Virus record (IMG/VR): IMGVR_UViG_3300044608_001851
Location: 1-35,394 of that record
From: a virus
Reading direction: 5' to 3' (one strand)
DNA length: 35,394 nucleotides
Shown: piece after piece, positions 23,734 to 32,125 of the stretch
Position numbering within the stretch: the first letter of the stretch is position 1
Layout: each line of letters begins with the position of its first letter
Position numbers and translations under genes: made by a program
The notes under the pieces: generated by a model
What the model saw: only the letters and a program-made list of their open reading frames with translations
Database searches by the model: none
What the model was told of the DNA's origin: nothing

Positions 23734-25821
23734 ATGTCCAACTTCATCCGACAGCTCCGGAAAACCACCACCGGTCTGCCCCCGCTCACCGGCATTCCCT
23801 CCGGCGTCCTCCTCATCAACACCGCAGACCTCACGCTGAGTTTCCCGAACGCAGCCGGAACAGACTGGGTGACCATCGCGGGAACAAACTCCGCCCCAAG
23901 TTTCGCCCTTGAACAGTTCACGTTCACCGGCAACGGATCGCAGACGGTTTTTTCGACGACCTCGACGGACTCAACCGACTCTCATTTCGTCGTCGCCGTC
24001 GGAGGCGTTTTCCAAACCGCCGGAACAAACTACACGGTCGCAGCAGGACAGGTGACATTCGCCGCCGCCCCAGCAGACGGGGAAACCATCAACGTGCTCG
24101 TCGCCTCCGGCGGAATCGCTGGCCCACAAGGCCCACAAGGCCCACAAGGCCCAACCGGAGCACCAGGTACAAACGGAACCAACGGAGCCGCCGGAGCCGA
24201 TGCCCTCTGGAACTATCGCGGAGCCTACGACATTGGGTCGTCATACGCACTCGGAGACGTCGCCACCTACGATGGCTCCCTTTACTACCGCACAGATCCA
24301 AACGGCGGAAACGTCGGCGACACGCCATCCGACAACTCCAGCTTCTGGGATTTGCTGGCCATTCGCGGAGACCAAGGTATACAAGGCCCGAAGGGAGACC
24401 CCGGCGATTCCATTGTTGGCATCACCGCGCTCACCGGCGACGTTACCGCGAGCGGGAGCGGTTCGCAGCCCGCCACCCTCGCAACCGTTAACGCGACAAC
24501 CGGAGCTTTCGGAACCGCCTCACAGGTTGGCCGACTGACCGTCAACGCCAAAGGACTCGTCACGTTGGCATCCAGCGTCCCAATCGCCATCTCGACCGCT
24601 CAAGTCACAAGCCTCGCATCCGCTCCCATCAACCTCTCCGGCGACATCACGGGGACAACCACAGCCGCAACCCTGCCGACGGTTAACTCAACGCCTGGCA
24701 CTTTCGGGAGCGCATCTCAAGTGAGTCGGCTCACGGTCAACGCCAAAGGACTCGTCACGTTGGCGTCCAACGTCCCAATCGCAATTTCGACTTCGCAAAT
24801 CACCGGACTGACCGCCGCCGCAATCGGCGCGGAGCCAACAATCACAACTCTACCCATCTCAAAAGGCGGAACAGGCCAAACAACCGCAGACGCCGCACTC
24901 AACGCCCTTCTCCCGTCGCAGACCACCAACGCCGGAAAATACCTCACGACGGATGGCTCGACAGCGTCATGGGCGACCGCGGGCGGAGGAGGGAGCGGGG
25001 GTGGTATACAGGTTGACCGTTACCTCACAACGCAGAACGTCACAGTCCCAGCCGGAGCCGTCCGTTTAGACGTTTGGTGCGTCGGAGGTGGCGGTGGAGG
25101 AGGCGGAGCCGCACGACTCGCGCCAACAGGAGGTGGCGGAGGAGGAGGCGGAGGCGCGGGCGTTTCGTTCGCAACATTCACCGCAAGCCAACTACCCTCA
25201 ACCATCCAAGTAGTGGTGGGGACTGGAGGAGCAGGGGGAACCGGAGCAACTGGCAGTCCCAACCAAACCGCCGGAACCGCCGGAGGGACATCCGGCGTTA
25301 ACGCGGGAGCATTAATCACCGTCGGCCCGAACTACATCATGGCAAGCGGTGGCGGAGCCGGTGGAGCAGGACAAACCGGAGGAAGTGGAGGGAGCGCAGG
25401 AACGATCGGCCAATACGCCACTTTTCTTGGAACGGGAGGAGGATTCGGAACAGGTGCGGTCGGACAAATCGGAGGACAGGGAGCGAGAGGAGCATCCGGT
25501 GGAGGAGGAGGGGGACATTTGCAAGACGGAACCGCATTCGCTGGCGGACAGGGGGCGCAAAATTACTCGACGTTGATTGGCCCAGCAGCCGGAGGGGCGA
25601 TCGGCGGAGCAGCAGGGACAGCAGCCACCGACCTCACTTTCGACGGACAAGCCGGAAGTGGAGGAGGAGGAGGTGGAGCAAACACCGCCGGAGTTGGTGG
25701 AGCGGGCGGAAAAGGTGGATTCCCTGGTGGTGGAGGAGGAGGAGGCGGAGCCGGTTCGACAAACGGAGGGAGCGGAGCCGCCGGTGGGGACGGACTCGTC
25801 ATCCTCACATGGTATTTCTGA
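23734..25821 (+). CDS. Tail fibre/adhesin with collagen and Gly-rich tip, 695 aa
   Basis: Modules in order: N-terminal [20 protein letters not shown]; a [10 protein letters not shown]...INVLVASGG domain (~60-130); collagen-like [16 protein letters not shown] (~130-145); a carbohydrate-binding-like segment with [15 protein letters not shown] (~168-185); a second short collagen run; two copies of the [20 protein letters not shown] repeat; [20 protein letters not shown]; then ~260 residues of extremely Gly-rich sequence ending in [10 protein letters not shown]. The Gly-rich end resembles polyglycine-II adhesins such as those of T-even gp38 type and is the likely receptor-binding tip. Confidence 0.8.
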   Translation: MSNFIRQLRKTTTGLPPLTGIPSGVLLINTADLTLSFPNAAGTDWVTIAGTNSAPSFALEQFTFTGNGSQTVFSTTSTDSTDSHFVVAVGGVFQTAGTNYTVAAGQVTFAAAPADGETINVLVASGGIAGPQGPQGPQGPTGAPGTNGTNGAAGADALWNYRGAYDIGSSYALGDVATYDGSLYYRTDPNGGNVGDTPSDNSSFWDLLAIRGDQGIQGPKGDPGDSIVGITALTGDVTASGSGSQPATLATVNATTGAFGTASQVGRLTVNAKGLVTLASSVPIAISTAQVTSLASAPINLSGDITGTTTAATLPTVNSTPGTFGSASQVSRLTVNAKGLVTLASNVPIAISTSQITGLTAAAIGAEPTITTLPISKGGTGQTTADAALNALLPSQTTNAGKYLTTDGSTASWATAGGGGSGGGIQVDRYLTTQNVTVPAGAVRLDVWCVGGGGGGGGAARLAPTGGGGGGGGGAGVSFATFTASQLPSTIQVVVGTGGAGGTGATGSPNQTAGTAGGTSGVNAGALITVGPNYIMASGGGAGGAGQTGGSGGSAGTIGQYATFLGTGGGFGTGAVGQIGGQGARGASGGGGGGHLQDGTAFAGGQGAQNYSTLIGPAAGGAIGGAAGTAATDLTFDGQAGSGGGGGGANTAGVGGAGGKGGFPGGGGGGGGAGSTNGGSGAAGGDGLVILTWYF
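24541..24764 (+). repeat. Intragenic direct repeat in fibre gene
   Basis: The 29-base stretch at 24541-24569 recurs unchanged at 24736-24764, exactly 195 bases (65 codons) later, embedded in longer similar units that encode [20 protein letters not shown]. It marks a tandem duplication of a fibre repeat and a place where length variation by recombination can occur. Confidence 0.85.
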
Positions 25822-25826
25822 CCGTT

Positions 25827-26645
25827 ATGAGTCTCCAAAAAATCTCCAACAACCTACTAGCGCAAGCCACCGCCCTCGGCAAAAGCCTTATCTCAGCAGC
25901 CGACGCAGCCGCCGCCAAAACCGCGTTGAACCTCGCGACGGTGGCCACCACCGGAAGCTACAACGATCTCGCGGACAAGCCCACGGGAGGAGGGGGGAGT
26001 GGTGGCGGTTCGTTCGCGGTCGACCAGTTCGGATTCACCGGCAACGGTTCGCAAACCGTCTTCACGACCACCGCGACAAGTTCGACCGCCTCTCATTTCA
26101 TCATCTCAGTTGGTGGAGTAATGCAATCCGCCGCGATCGACTTCACGGTTTCCAACGGCGTGATCACTTTTTTGCAAGCCCCATTCGCGGGGGAGCGCAT
26201 CAACGTGCTCGTCGCCTCCGGTGGCGTTGCTGGCCCGCAGGGAGAGACCGGAGCCACCGGCCCACAGGGAGCCACCGGAGCGCAAGGCCCAGCCGGAGCA
26301 ACAGGAGCAACCGGAGCGCAAGGCCCACAGGGAGCGACCGGCGAACAAGGCCCCGCCGGGACTTCGTTTGTTTTCGTCGGCGTGTACAACTCCGGAACCA
26401 CATACACCGCCGGACAAGTGGTTCGCTACGAGGACACCGCCGCGCAAACCATCGGATGCTACGTTCGCAAAACCGTTTCCGGCTCCGAGCTACCTACCGA
26501 CTCGACCAAATGGGACGCCATGCTAGTGTTGCCCACGACGGGAACCGGTGGAGGAGGAGGGACAACCACCTACACTTTCACGCGGCCCGAAGGCGGAACC
26601 TATCACCGACCAGGATCGACCGACAAATACACCCGCGCAGCTTAA
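25827..26645 (+). CDS. Tail fibre with collagen-like stalk, 272 aa
   Basis: N-terminal anchor module [20 protein letters not shown] then [20 protein letters not shown], shared with the gene at 28097. Next is the [10 protein letters not shown] domain shared with 23734, then a collagen-like Gly-x-x run ([16 protein letters not shown], about 36 residues), then [17 protein letters not shown], a carbohydrate-binding-like motif. It lacks a Gly-rich tip. The ATG at 25827 is preferred to 25809 since the shared anchor begins there and 25809 overlaps the preceding gene. Confidence 0.7.
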   Translation: MSLQKISNNLLAQATALGKSLISAADAAAAKTALNLATVATTGSYNDLADKPTGGGGSGGGSFAVDQFGFTGNGSQTVFTTTATSSTASHFIISVGGVMQSAAIDFTVSNGVITFLQAPFAGERINVLVASGGVAGPQGETGATGPQGATGAQGPAGATGATGAQGPQGATGEQGPAGTSFVFVGVYNSGTTYTAGQVVRYEDTAAQTIGCYVRKTVSGSELPTDSTKWDAMLVLPTTGTGGGGGTTTYTFTRPEGGTYHRPGSTDKYTRAA

Positions 26646-28242
26646 CCACTTAAACAAATGGCAGATTTACCAGTCACCCAAGCAGTCGACACCTTCATGG
26701 GTTCGGCCAATCAAACCGAAATGCGCTCCAACCTAGCGTTGGGGGATTCGGCGACAAAAAACACCGGAACCACATCCGGCACCGTGGCCGCTGGAGACGA
26801 CTCGCGCATCGTCGGAGCCGTCCAAACCTCTCGCACGATCAGCGCAGGCACAGGTCTCTCTGGAGGTGGCACTCTCGCGTCAGACCGCACGCTTTCGGTT
26901 TCGTTCGGCAACACGGCAGGGACGGCGTGCGAGGGAAACGACTCTCGCCTAAGCAACTCGCGCCCCCCTAACGGCAACGCTTCCGGCGACCTAAACGGAA
27001 CCTACCCATCGCCACTCGTCTCCGGCCTCTACAACCGCCCATTGGCAAGCGCAGCCCCAACCAACGGACAGGTTCTAGGCTGGAATGGATCGCAATGGAC
27101 GCCCATGACGGTCTCCGGCTCCGGCGCATCGGAAGAGTTTCCGGTCTTAGCCGTATTGTTCATGGGCCCAGTTTCCGGCCAAAACTACTCAATCCCCACA
27201 GGCTACAAATGGGCTGACCTTTACCTCTGCAGCGGAGGGCAAGGTGGCAATGGCGGAGACGTCCGCACCGTTTACGACGCCCAATCCTCATTTGCGGCAT
27301 CGGGAGGGAATGGCGGAGCCACCGGAGTTCTCCGGATGCTCAAGGAGATCTGGGTCAAAGGTTCAGTCCTCACAATGGATTTGGGAGCGGGAGGAGTGGG
27401 CGGAGCCGGTGGAGTGATTCAAGGTTACTCCAACGGGAGCCCTTCCTACAGCGCAGGACAACTTGGGGGGAATGGTGGAGATTCCTTGGTCTATTTTTCA
27501 ACCCCTCCGGAAGGCAGTCCGTCTTATTCCAATCAGCGTTTGATGAATGCTCCTTACGGAGGATCACGCCATTCACAACAATCATGGGCGGATGGGTACG
27601 GAGGAGGAGTGAACGCCCAAGGAGCAACGCCAACGCTGACGGCGTGGAACTCTCTGTTCCAAGTGATGATTCACCCAGGTGCTGGCGGAAGCGGAACCCC
27701 GTCGAGCGGGATCGGCCCGCAGTTCATCGACGGAGCCAAAATTGCCGACGGAAACGAGGTGATGATTTCAAACACGGGAGCCGTGTTGGCTTCGTACGAG
27801 GGGAACACAAACAATGGCATCGACGCCCTACAGGTTCCTCTCTTCACAAACTCCATGTCGTTCTCCGGTATGTTTTTCGGAGGAGCAGGAGGTGCAGGAG
27901 TCTATGCCGACGCTCCAAACAACTCCTACAGCCGAGGGGGGAACGGTTCCGACGCGCAGCCCGGATGCGGTGGCGGTGGAGGAGGCGGTTGCTTCGTTGG
28001 GAACAATCTGACCGATGCAGACCCGAATGGAGTCAAAGGAGGGGACGGAGGAGACGGTGGCGTCGGATTCCTACTTCTGATGCTCCGCAAATAGCCATGC
28101 AACAGGTCTCCAATAACCTCCTCGCTGACGCAACCACAGTCGGCAAGCAGCTTTTGAGCGCAGCCGACGCGACCGCCGCAAAGGCCGCGCTCAATCTCGC
28201 AGCGGTGGCCACCACCGGAAGCTACAACGATCTCGCGGACAA
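25939..28242 (+). repeat. Exact 40-base repeat shared by two fibre genes
   Basis: Bases 25939-25978 and 28203-28242 are identical. They encode the [14 protein letters not shown] anchor portion in two different fibre genes, with lower similarity on both sides. Exact identity amid diverged flanks suggests recent recombination or gene conversion. Confidence 0.85.
26658..28094 (+). CDS. Tail fibre/adhesin, Gly-rich, 478 aa
   Basis: An N-terminal segment with QAVDTFMGSANQTEMRSNLA, then TSGTVAAGDDSRIVGAVQTS and GNASGDLNGTYPSPLVSGLY, fibre motifs seen in many phages, followed from ~200 by a Gly-rich domain (GGQGGNGGDV, GGAGGVIQGYSNGSPS, GGAGGAGVYADAPNNSYSRG) ending in VGFLLLMLRK. This hydrophobic end resembles those of the other two Gly-rich adhesins. 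Three bases follow before the next gene. Confidence 0.75.
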   Translation: MADLPVTQAVDTFMGSANQTEMRSNLALGDSATKNTGTTSGTVAAGDDSRIVGAVQTSRTISAGTGLSGGGTLASDRTLSVSFGNTAGTACEGNDSRLSNSRPPNGNASGDLNGTYPSPLVSGLYNRPLASAAPTNGQVLGWNGSQWTPMTVSGSGASEEFPVLAVLFMGPVSGQNYSIPTGYKWADLYLCSGGQGGNGGDVRTVYDAQSSFAASGGNGGATGVLRMLKEIWVKGSVLTMDLGAGGVGGAGGVIQGYSNGSPSYSAGQLGGNGGDSLVYFSTPPEGSPSYSNQRLMNAPYGGSRHSQQSWADGYGGGVNAQGATPTLTAWNSLFQVMIHPGAGGSGTPSSGIGPQFIDGAKIADGNEVMISNTGAVLASYEGNTNNGIDALQVPLFTNSMSFSGMFFGGAGGAGVYADAPNNSYSRGGNGSDAQPGCGGGGGGGCFVGNNLTDADPNGVKGGDGGDGGVGFLLLMLRK

Positions 28243-29107
28243 ACCAACCGGAGGAGGGACGCCGCCACAAATCAATCTCTACACCCTCACAACTCACCCG
28301 TCCGGCACGGCAACTTGGACAAAGCCAACAGGAGCAAAATCCGTAAACGTGCAGATGTTCGGAGGAGGGGGAGGAGGAGGGAGTGGACGCAAAGACGCAT
28401 CCTCCAACGTCGTGCATTGTGGAGGAGGCGGAGGAGGTGGAGGCAGTTACCTCAACGTAACGCTACCCGCTGCCGCTCTAGACTCAACAGTCGCCATCAC
28501 GATCGGAGCCGGTGGCCCTGGTGGCAACGGACAAACCGCAACCGCTAATGGAGTCGACGGAACCAACGGTTTCAACTCGGCCTTCGGAACCTTGGTCGCC
28601 ACAGGAGGAGGAAGAGGAATAGGCGGTTCCATCACGCTCGGAAGCGGAGGAGCCGCCGCACTTAACTCAAATGCAGGGGCGAGCGCAGCGGTCAACGGTG
28701 GTGCCGGAGCCATCGGCAACCCGAACGCGCAAAATGTCGCGTGGAGCTATGGTGGCGCAGGAGGAGGGGCAGGGGGGGGGATTTCGACAGGGAACGCACC
28801 TTTTTTCGGAGGTAACGGAGGTCGCTCGAATGCACTCAACGCGCTAGGAGGGGGAGCCGGAAACACCACAACCGCAATCAACGGGGGCAACGGAACCGCC
28901 AACTCCAACGCCGAAATCGGTTTTCTCGCGTCCGGATCGGGAGGAGGAGGAGGCGGAGCGCAACTAACCGCGGACGGAGGAATAGGAGGAGCAGGAGGTT
29001 TCCCAGCCGCTGGAGGAGGAGGAGGAGGAGCAACCCAAACAGGTTCGCAATCCGGCGCAGGAGGAAACGGAGCCGCCGGAATGGTAATGGTCACAACCTA
29101 TTTTTAA
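28097..29107 (+). CDS. Tail adhesin, Gly-rich, 336 aa
   Basis: Anchor module MQQVSNNLLADATTVGKQLL then [20 protein letters not shown], near-copy of the one in the gene at 25827, followed by INLYTLTTHPSGTATWTKPT and NVQMFGGGGGGGSG, the usual entry into a Gly-rich tip, then ~230 Gly-rich residues ending VMVTTYF. The coding sequence contains a run of nine Gs at 28772-28780. The ATG at 28097 matches the paralogue's start; a longer frame upstream lies in the preceding gene. Confidence 0.75.
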   Translation: MQQVSNNLLADATTVGKQLLSAADATAAKAALNLAAVATTGSYNDLADKPTGGGTPPQINLYTLTTHPSGTATWTKPTGAKSVNVQMFGGGGGGGSGRKDASSNVVHCGGGGGGGGSYLNVTLPAAALDSTVAITIGAGGPGGNGQTATANGVDGTNGFNSAFGTLVATGGGRGIGGSITLGSGGAAALNSNAGASAAVNGGAGAIGNPNAQNVAWSYGGAGGGAGGGISTGNAPFFGGNGGRSNALNALGGGAGNTTTAINGGNGTANSNAEIGFLASGSGGGGGGAQLTADGGIGGAGGFPAAGGGGGGATQTGSQSGAGGNGAAGMVMVTTYF

Positions 29108-29110
29108 CCC

Positions 29111-29275
29111 ATGAAATACATAATCGCCCGAATCTTTGAACCGTCGACATGGAGAGGACTCGTAAGCCTCGCAACGCTTTTTGGTCTAAAAATCGCGCCA
29201 GACCAAGCCGACGCGGTTTTAACCGCCGGAGTCTCTCTCTACTCAGCCATCAACATTTTCCGTCGCGAAAAATGA
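29111..29275 (+). CDS. Holin candidate, 54 aa
   Basis: Translates as a small membrane protein, MKYIIARIFEPSTWRGLVSL..., with two hydrophobic stretches (RGLVSLATLFGLKIAP and AVLTAGVSLYSAINIF) and a charged tail (RREK). The FEPSTWRGL opening and P-x-x-A turn match a recurrent family of short phage holins placed before endolysins. It starts three bases after the adhesin stop and overlaps the next gene by ATGA. It would form the membrane lesion that times lysis. Confidence 0.7.
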   Translation: MKYIIARIFEPSTWRGLVSLATLFGLKIAPDQADAVLTAGVSLYSAINIFRREK

Positions 29276-29520
29276 CCATCGCCGCCGCTGACATCCTCGA
29301 CATTGTCGCCGCCCAAGGCCCAGTCGCCGCCGTACTCGCCGCCGGCCTTGTGTGGTTGGCGCGACGGTTGAACGAGTCGGAAGCCAAAGCCGACCAACGC
29401 CTAAACGCGATGGAATCAAACCACGACCGCCGCATCGACGCCGTTGAACGTCGCGCAGCCGCGTGTGAGGAAGACCGCGCACGCCTTTGGGGCAAACTCG
29501 CCGAGCTTTTCGAGAAATGA
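29272..29520 (+). CDS. TM/coiled-coil lysis accessory, 82 aa
   Basis: One N-terminal hydrophobic segment (VAAQGPVAAVLAAGLVWLAR, ~12-31) and then a charged coiled coil (RLNESEAKADQRLNAMESNH, DAVERRAAACEEDRARLW). The layout is that of Rz-type i-spanins or XhlA-like proteins. It lies between holin candidate and endolysin, each junction an ATGA overlap. No outer-membrane spanin partner (lipoprotein) was found. Confidence 0.6.
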   Translation: MTIAAADILDIVAAQGPVAAVLAAGLVWLARRLNESEAKADQRLNAMESNHDRRIDAVERRAAACEEDRARLWGKLAELFEK

Positions 29521-30128
29521 CGCTCTCCCCCGAAGGCCGGAAGCTTCTCCTCGATTTCGAAGTCGGGGGAGGTGAACCATACTACCGCAAATTTCTCCGG
29601 TTTCCGACTTGGCCAGGCGAAGCCTCCGGCGTCACGATCGGTATCGGTTTCGACCTCGGATTCAACACCGCGCCGCAGTTCGCGGAAGCTTGGCAACGGA
29701 TTCTTGCCGACGACAATTTCGCGACCCTCTCGCGCAGCCTCGGAATCACCGGCGCAAAAGCCCGCCACCTACTGGCCAACGATGGGCAACTCCGCGACGT
29801 TGAAATCCCGTGGGAAAAGGCCGTCGACGTTTTCGAGCGGATCACCGTCCCGCGCTTCTACATCGCCGCACTCCGCATCTACCCTCAACTCCTCAACCTT
29901 CCAGACGCCGCACGCGATGCCCTGGTGTCGCTCGTTTTTAACCGAGGAACAGCACTCGCCGGAGACCGACGCGCCGAGATGGTAGGCATTCAAAATGCAC
30001 TCCGCGACGGTCGCGTTTACGACATTCCCGCGTTACTCCGCTCCATGAAACGCCTGTGGCCCAACACTTTAGGATTGCAACGCCGCAGAGAAGCCGAAGC
30101 CGCACTCTTCGAGAAGGCGATTGCATAA
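29517..30128 (+). CDS. Endolysin (pesticin/T4-lysozyme-like muramidase)
   Basis: A 203-aa protein with catalytic-type Glu15 in LLLDFEVGGG, then WPGEASGVTIGIGFDLGFN, the T-x-G-x-G-x-D-x-G signature of pesticin/lysozyme-fold muramidases, and LVSLVFNRGTALAG where a conserved N-RG is found. It lacks a signal peptide, so it should depend on the holin. Start at 29517 overlaps the preceding stop by ATGA. Last gene of the late operon. Confidence 0.8.
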   Translation: MTLSPEGRKLLLDFEVGGGEPYYRKFLRFPTWPGEASGVTIGIGFDLGFNTAPQFAEAWQRILADDNFATLSRSLGITGAKARHLLANDGQLRDVEIPWEKAVDVFERITVPRFYIAALRIYPQLLNLPDAARDALVSLVFNRGTALAGDRRAEMVGIQNALRDGRVYDIPALLRSMKRLWPNTLGLQRRREAEAALFEKAIA

Positions 30129-30130
30129 AC

Positions 30131-30225
30131 GCCGCATTCGCAACGGTTTCCGGAGCGCATCGCAAACCGCTCTCCTTGTGGTATTTGTGCCGACTGCGTA
30201 AGCGGCGCATTCACAACGGTTTCCG
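30131..30225 (+). repeat. Direct repeats, 22 bp (20/22 identical)
   Basis: GCCGCATTCGCAACGGTTTC... at 30131-30152 recurs as GGCGCATTCACAACGGTTTC... at 30204-30225, 73 bases apart. Partial words (GCGCATC-CAAA) also occur between and after them. They could be protein-binding iterons or operator sites. Confidence 0.6.
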
Positions 30226-30269
30226 CTTGTAGCTTGCAAACGCTTAGATTCAAGCCGTTTACAGATTAA

Positions 30270-30301
30270 CCACCCGCCGAAACCTCACTTTCGACGGGTG
30301 G
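30270..30301 (+). terminator. Hairpin after the lysis operon
   Basis: CCACCCGCCGAAA and TTTCGACGGGTGG pair over 13 positions with one mismatch around the loop CCTCAC. It lies 140 bases after the endolysin stop. There is no T-run, so termination is inferred from position and stem strength rather than from a full intrinsic signal. Confidence 0.5.
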
Positions 30302-30444
30302 CCCCCAGACAACGCCGAAGCGCATCTCAAAAAATCTTCGCATTTCGCGATTTATTTTCAACCCTCACCGCAAGTGCCTTGTTTTGTGCGGTTTGCAGAG
30401 TGAAGAAAAAGAAAAAAAGATTTGCAGTCTGAAGGGGAATCGTG

Positions 30445-30476
30445 TTGAATAAAAACCGTCGGGGGCGCGGTAGTCT
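30445..30476 (+). promoter_or_regulatory. Possible early promoter
   Basis: TTGAAT at 30445-30450 is a fair -35 element; TAGTCT at 30471-30476 or GGTAGT at 30469-30474 are weak -10 candidates at 20 or 18 bases spacing. It lies in an AT-richer stretch 30 bases upstream of the first early gene. The -10 match is poor, so confidence is low. Confidence 0.3.
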
Positions 30477-30506
30477 CCGACGAAACCCCAAACCAAAGAC
30501 AACATT

Positions 30507-30818
30507 ATGACCCTCGCCGAAATCATCACTAAAGTTCTCACCAACCCCCAACTCAACGTCGTCCTCACCGAGGATGGGTTCGATTGGATGCCAACCGACT
30601 TTTCGGGGGAAACTCCGTTCCTAGACATAGCCAATCAAGAGGGACTCTACAACATGGCGGGGAACGCCGACCCGCTCACTGTCATCGACGGACTCGCCGA
30701 GTACATCACCGACAACATCCGCGAGTGGATTTGTGACGCCATCGACAACGAGCAGGACGCCCACGAACCAGACGATGAACGCATTGGATTTCTCGGACTG
30801 CTCCTCGAAAAGTTCTAA
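30507..30818 (+). CDS. Acidic hypothetical protein, 103 aa
   Basis: First gene after the non-coding region. Strongly acidic (IREWICDAIDNEQDAHEPDD) with an N-terminal helix LAEIITKVLTNPQLNVVLTE. Small acidic first-early proteins often mimic DNA or bind host enzymes, but nothing specific is recognised. The leader AAAGACAACATT lacks a Shine-Dalgarno sequence. Confidence 0.6.
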   Translation: MTLAEIITKVLTNPQLNVVLTEDGFDWMPTDFSGETPFLDIANQEGLYNMAGNADPLTVIDGLAEYITDNIREWICDAIDNEQDAHEPDDERIGFLGLLLEKF

Positions 30819-30858
30819 GCCGCCGACAACCTCATCGAAACCCCCAACACCTCACACC

Positions 30859-31209
30859 ATGAAAGCAACCGCTCTCCTATACACCGTCGACGGAACTTGG
30901 ACGCTCGAACCGCTCCTCTCCTTAATCGGAGTGGCCCGCCAGTTTCCGACCGCAGCCGCCGCCCGCTCATGGGCGAAAGATCAGCGATTAACGGTTCGCC
31001 GCGCTCCGAACTGTGACAGCATCGAATACAAACGCGTCCCCGCTCCTTACCGGATCGGCCCAACGGGGAAAGGCTGGATGGAAGCCCCGATGCCTTCCAC
31101 CCTCGCCGGCCACGTTTCTGTCCTCATCACCGCCACCGGCGCCCGCGGGCAAGACCTCTGGAGCGAACGCCGCGACGTGACGCTCGAACAAGCCGACGCC
31201 CTCATCTAA
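30859..31209 (+). CDS. Hypothetical early protein, 116 aa
   Basis: Contains AARSWAKDQRLTVRRAPNCD, typical of a small alpha/beta domain, and a basic stretch around APYRIGPTGKG. The ATG at 30859 is chosen over an upstream one inside the previous gene. A 92-base gap with a 6-bp hairpin (CCGGAG/CTCCGG, 31237-31253) follows. No family recognised. Confidence 0.5.
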   Translation: MKATALLYTVDGTWTLEPLLSLIGVARQFPTAAAARSWAKDQRLTVRRAPNCDSIEYKRVPAPYRIGPTGKGWMEAPMPSTLAGHVSVLITATGARGQDLWSERRDVTLEQADALI

Positions 31210-31301
31210 AACCTACTTTGCGACGGAGGAATAGAACCGGAGGAGAACTCCGGCGGGGGCGATGGCTCCTTCATTGAACACCTCCGGCGCACCCTCTCAC
31301 C

Positions 31302-31469
31302 ATGACTGACAAACAACTCGCCCCGCTCCTTTTCACGTTCGCCGCCTTCGACGCGGTGGCGATTTCTCAAACAAACGAAGTGGCCTTCCAAATCGCGCTG
31401 GGAATCCTCCTCTTGGTTTCCTATGCGGTCGGATTTCTGGCCGCGTTCGGCGAACCTCACGACCAATGA
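31302..31469 (+). CDS. Small two-TM membrane protein, 55 aa
   Basis: MTDKQLAPLLFTFAAFDAVA followed by a longer hydrophobic segment IALGILLLVSYAVGFLAAFG and a short charged tail. It looks like a membrane hairpin. The stop overlaps the zinc-ribbon gene by ATGA, supporting reality. In an early operon such proteins may act in superinfection exclusion or membrane anchoring of replication; no direct evidence. Confidence 0.55.
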   Translation: MTDKQLAPLLFTFAAFDAVAISQTNEVAFQIALGILLLVSYAVGFLAAFGEPHDQ

Positions 31470-31687
31470 ACGCTGACCTCGCAAACCTACTCAGTAAACA
31501 CGAACACCAAATCGACGCCGCGTTTCGCACCGGCGACAAACTCACAATTGCCAATGCCTACCTCGCCGTCACCATCGACCCTCCCGCGCATTGTCGCCGA
31601 TGCGGAAACCCCCGCCCCCGCGTGCAGGGACGCCGCCTCTGTTTCCGATGCGGAAAAGCGGAATTTGCTTCCCGTCGTCGCGGTTGA
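31466..31687 (+). CDS. Zinc-ribbon protein, 73 aa
   Basis: Helical N-terminus (LANLLSKHEHQIDAAFRTGD) followed by a treble CxxC pair: CRRCGNPRPRVQGRRLCFRC, spacing C-x2-C-x14-C-x2-C, and a basic tail FASRRRG. Probably a small DNA-binding or transcription factor. The 3' end overlaps the RuvC-like gene. Confidence 0.7.
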   Translation: MNADLANLLSKHEHQIDAAFRTGDKLTIANAYLAVTIDPPAHCRRCGNPRPRVQGRRLCFRCGKAEFASRRRG

Positions 31688-32105
31688 CCCTGGAGTAAAC
31701 GGCGGAATCGCCTGGTGCGACGTTGACCAAGGGGCGCAAGCCATCCGGATGCCGGACACCGACGGAGACATTCTCGCCACCTTCCGCGGACTCCGCCGAG
31801 CGGGGGCGCAAAGGATCGCGATGGAGTTACCCGCAAAATGCATCATGGGCGCCGGACGAATGGCCCTCCTCACGCTCCACCGCAACGTCGGTTTCCTTCA
31901 AGGCGTCGCAATGGCCGAGGGATTCGAACTTCACCTTCTCCAGCCGCAAAAGTGGATGGCCAAACTAAGTCTCAAAAAACGACCACAGGAGGAGCAACGC
32001 CGTTGGAAAAACAGGCTCAAAGAAGAGGCCCAGAGGCGATTTCCCTCGCTCAAGGTGACCCTCGCAAACGCCGACGCCCTTCTCATTCTCGCATCTCAGC
32101 AGTAA
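31665..32105 (+). CDS. RuvC-like Holliday junction resolvase
   Basis: RNase H-like core: LLPVVAVDPGVNGGIAWCDV at the start with the first catalytic Asp, RIAMELPAKCIMG with the catalytic Glu, and NADALLILASQ near the end with a last acidic residue. It would cut branched phage DNA before packaging. Family proteins begin just before the first Asp motif, so TTG at 31665 (146 aa) is preferred; an ATG at 31548 would add 39 low-complexity residues across the zinc-ribbon gene, a 140-base overlap. Basic region KKRPQEEQRRWKNRLKEEA may contact DNA. Confidence 0.75.
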   Translation: MLPVVAVDPGVNGGIAWCDVDQGAQAIRMPDTDGDILATFRGLRRAGAQRIAMELPAKCIMGAGRMALLTLHRNVGFLQGVAMAEGFELHLLQPQKWMAKLSLKKRPQEEQRRWKNRLKEEAQRRFPSLKVTLANADALLILASQQ

Positions 32106-32125
32106 ACCCAGACAGACAAACAAAC

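Larger units (their letters stand above)
30129..30506 (+). other. Main non-coding region (late/early border)
   Basis: No gene of credible length on either strand. The region holds two direct repeats (30131-30152 and 30204-30225), a strong hairpin (30270-30301), an AT-rich stretch (30325-30360 and 30405-30460) and an ACCGCA/TGCGGT inverted pair around 30368-30394. It separates the lysis genes from the early genes and is the best place here for regulation of both, and possibly a replication origin. Confidence 0.6.

Noticed and set aside
24960-29106. Long minus-strand frames rich in Pro/Ala opposite the fibre genes
   Set aside because: They mirror the Gly-rich codons of the adhesins (GGA/GGC read backwards) and have no ribosome sites or recognisable motifs.
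30131-30225. CRISPR array or attachment-site repeats
   Set aside because: Only two imperfect copies with no regular spacers, and no integrase or tRNA gene nearby.
30327-30634. Minus-strand frames at the non-coding region
   Set aside because: Low-complexity Phe/Arg sequence, no ribosome site, and overlap with the start of a supported gene.
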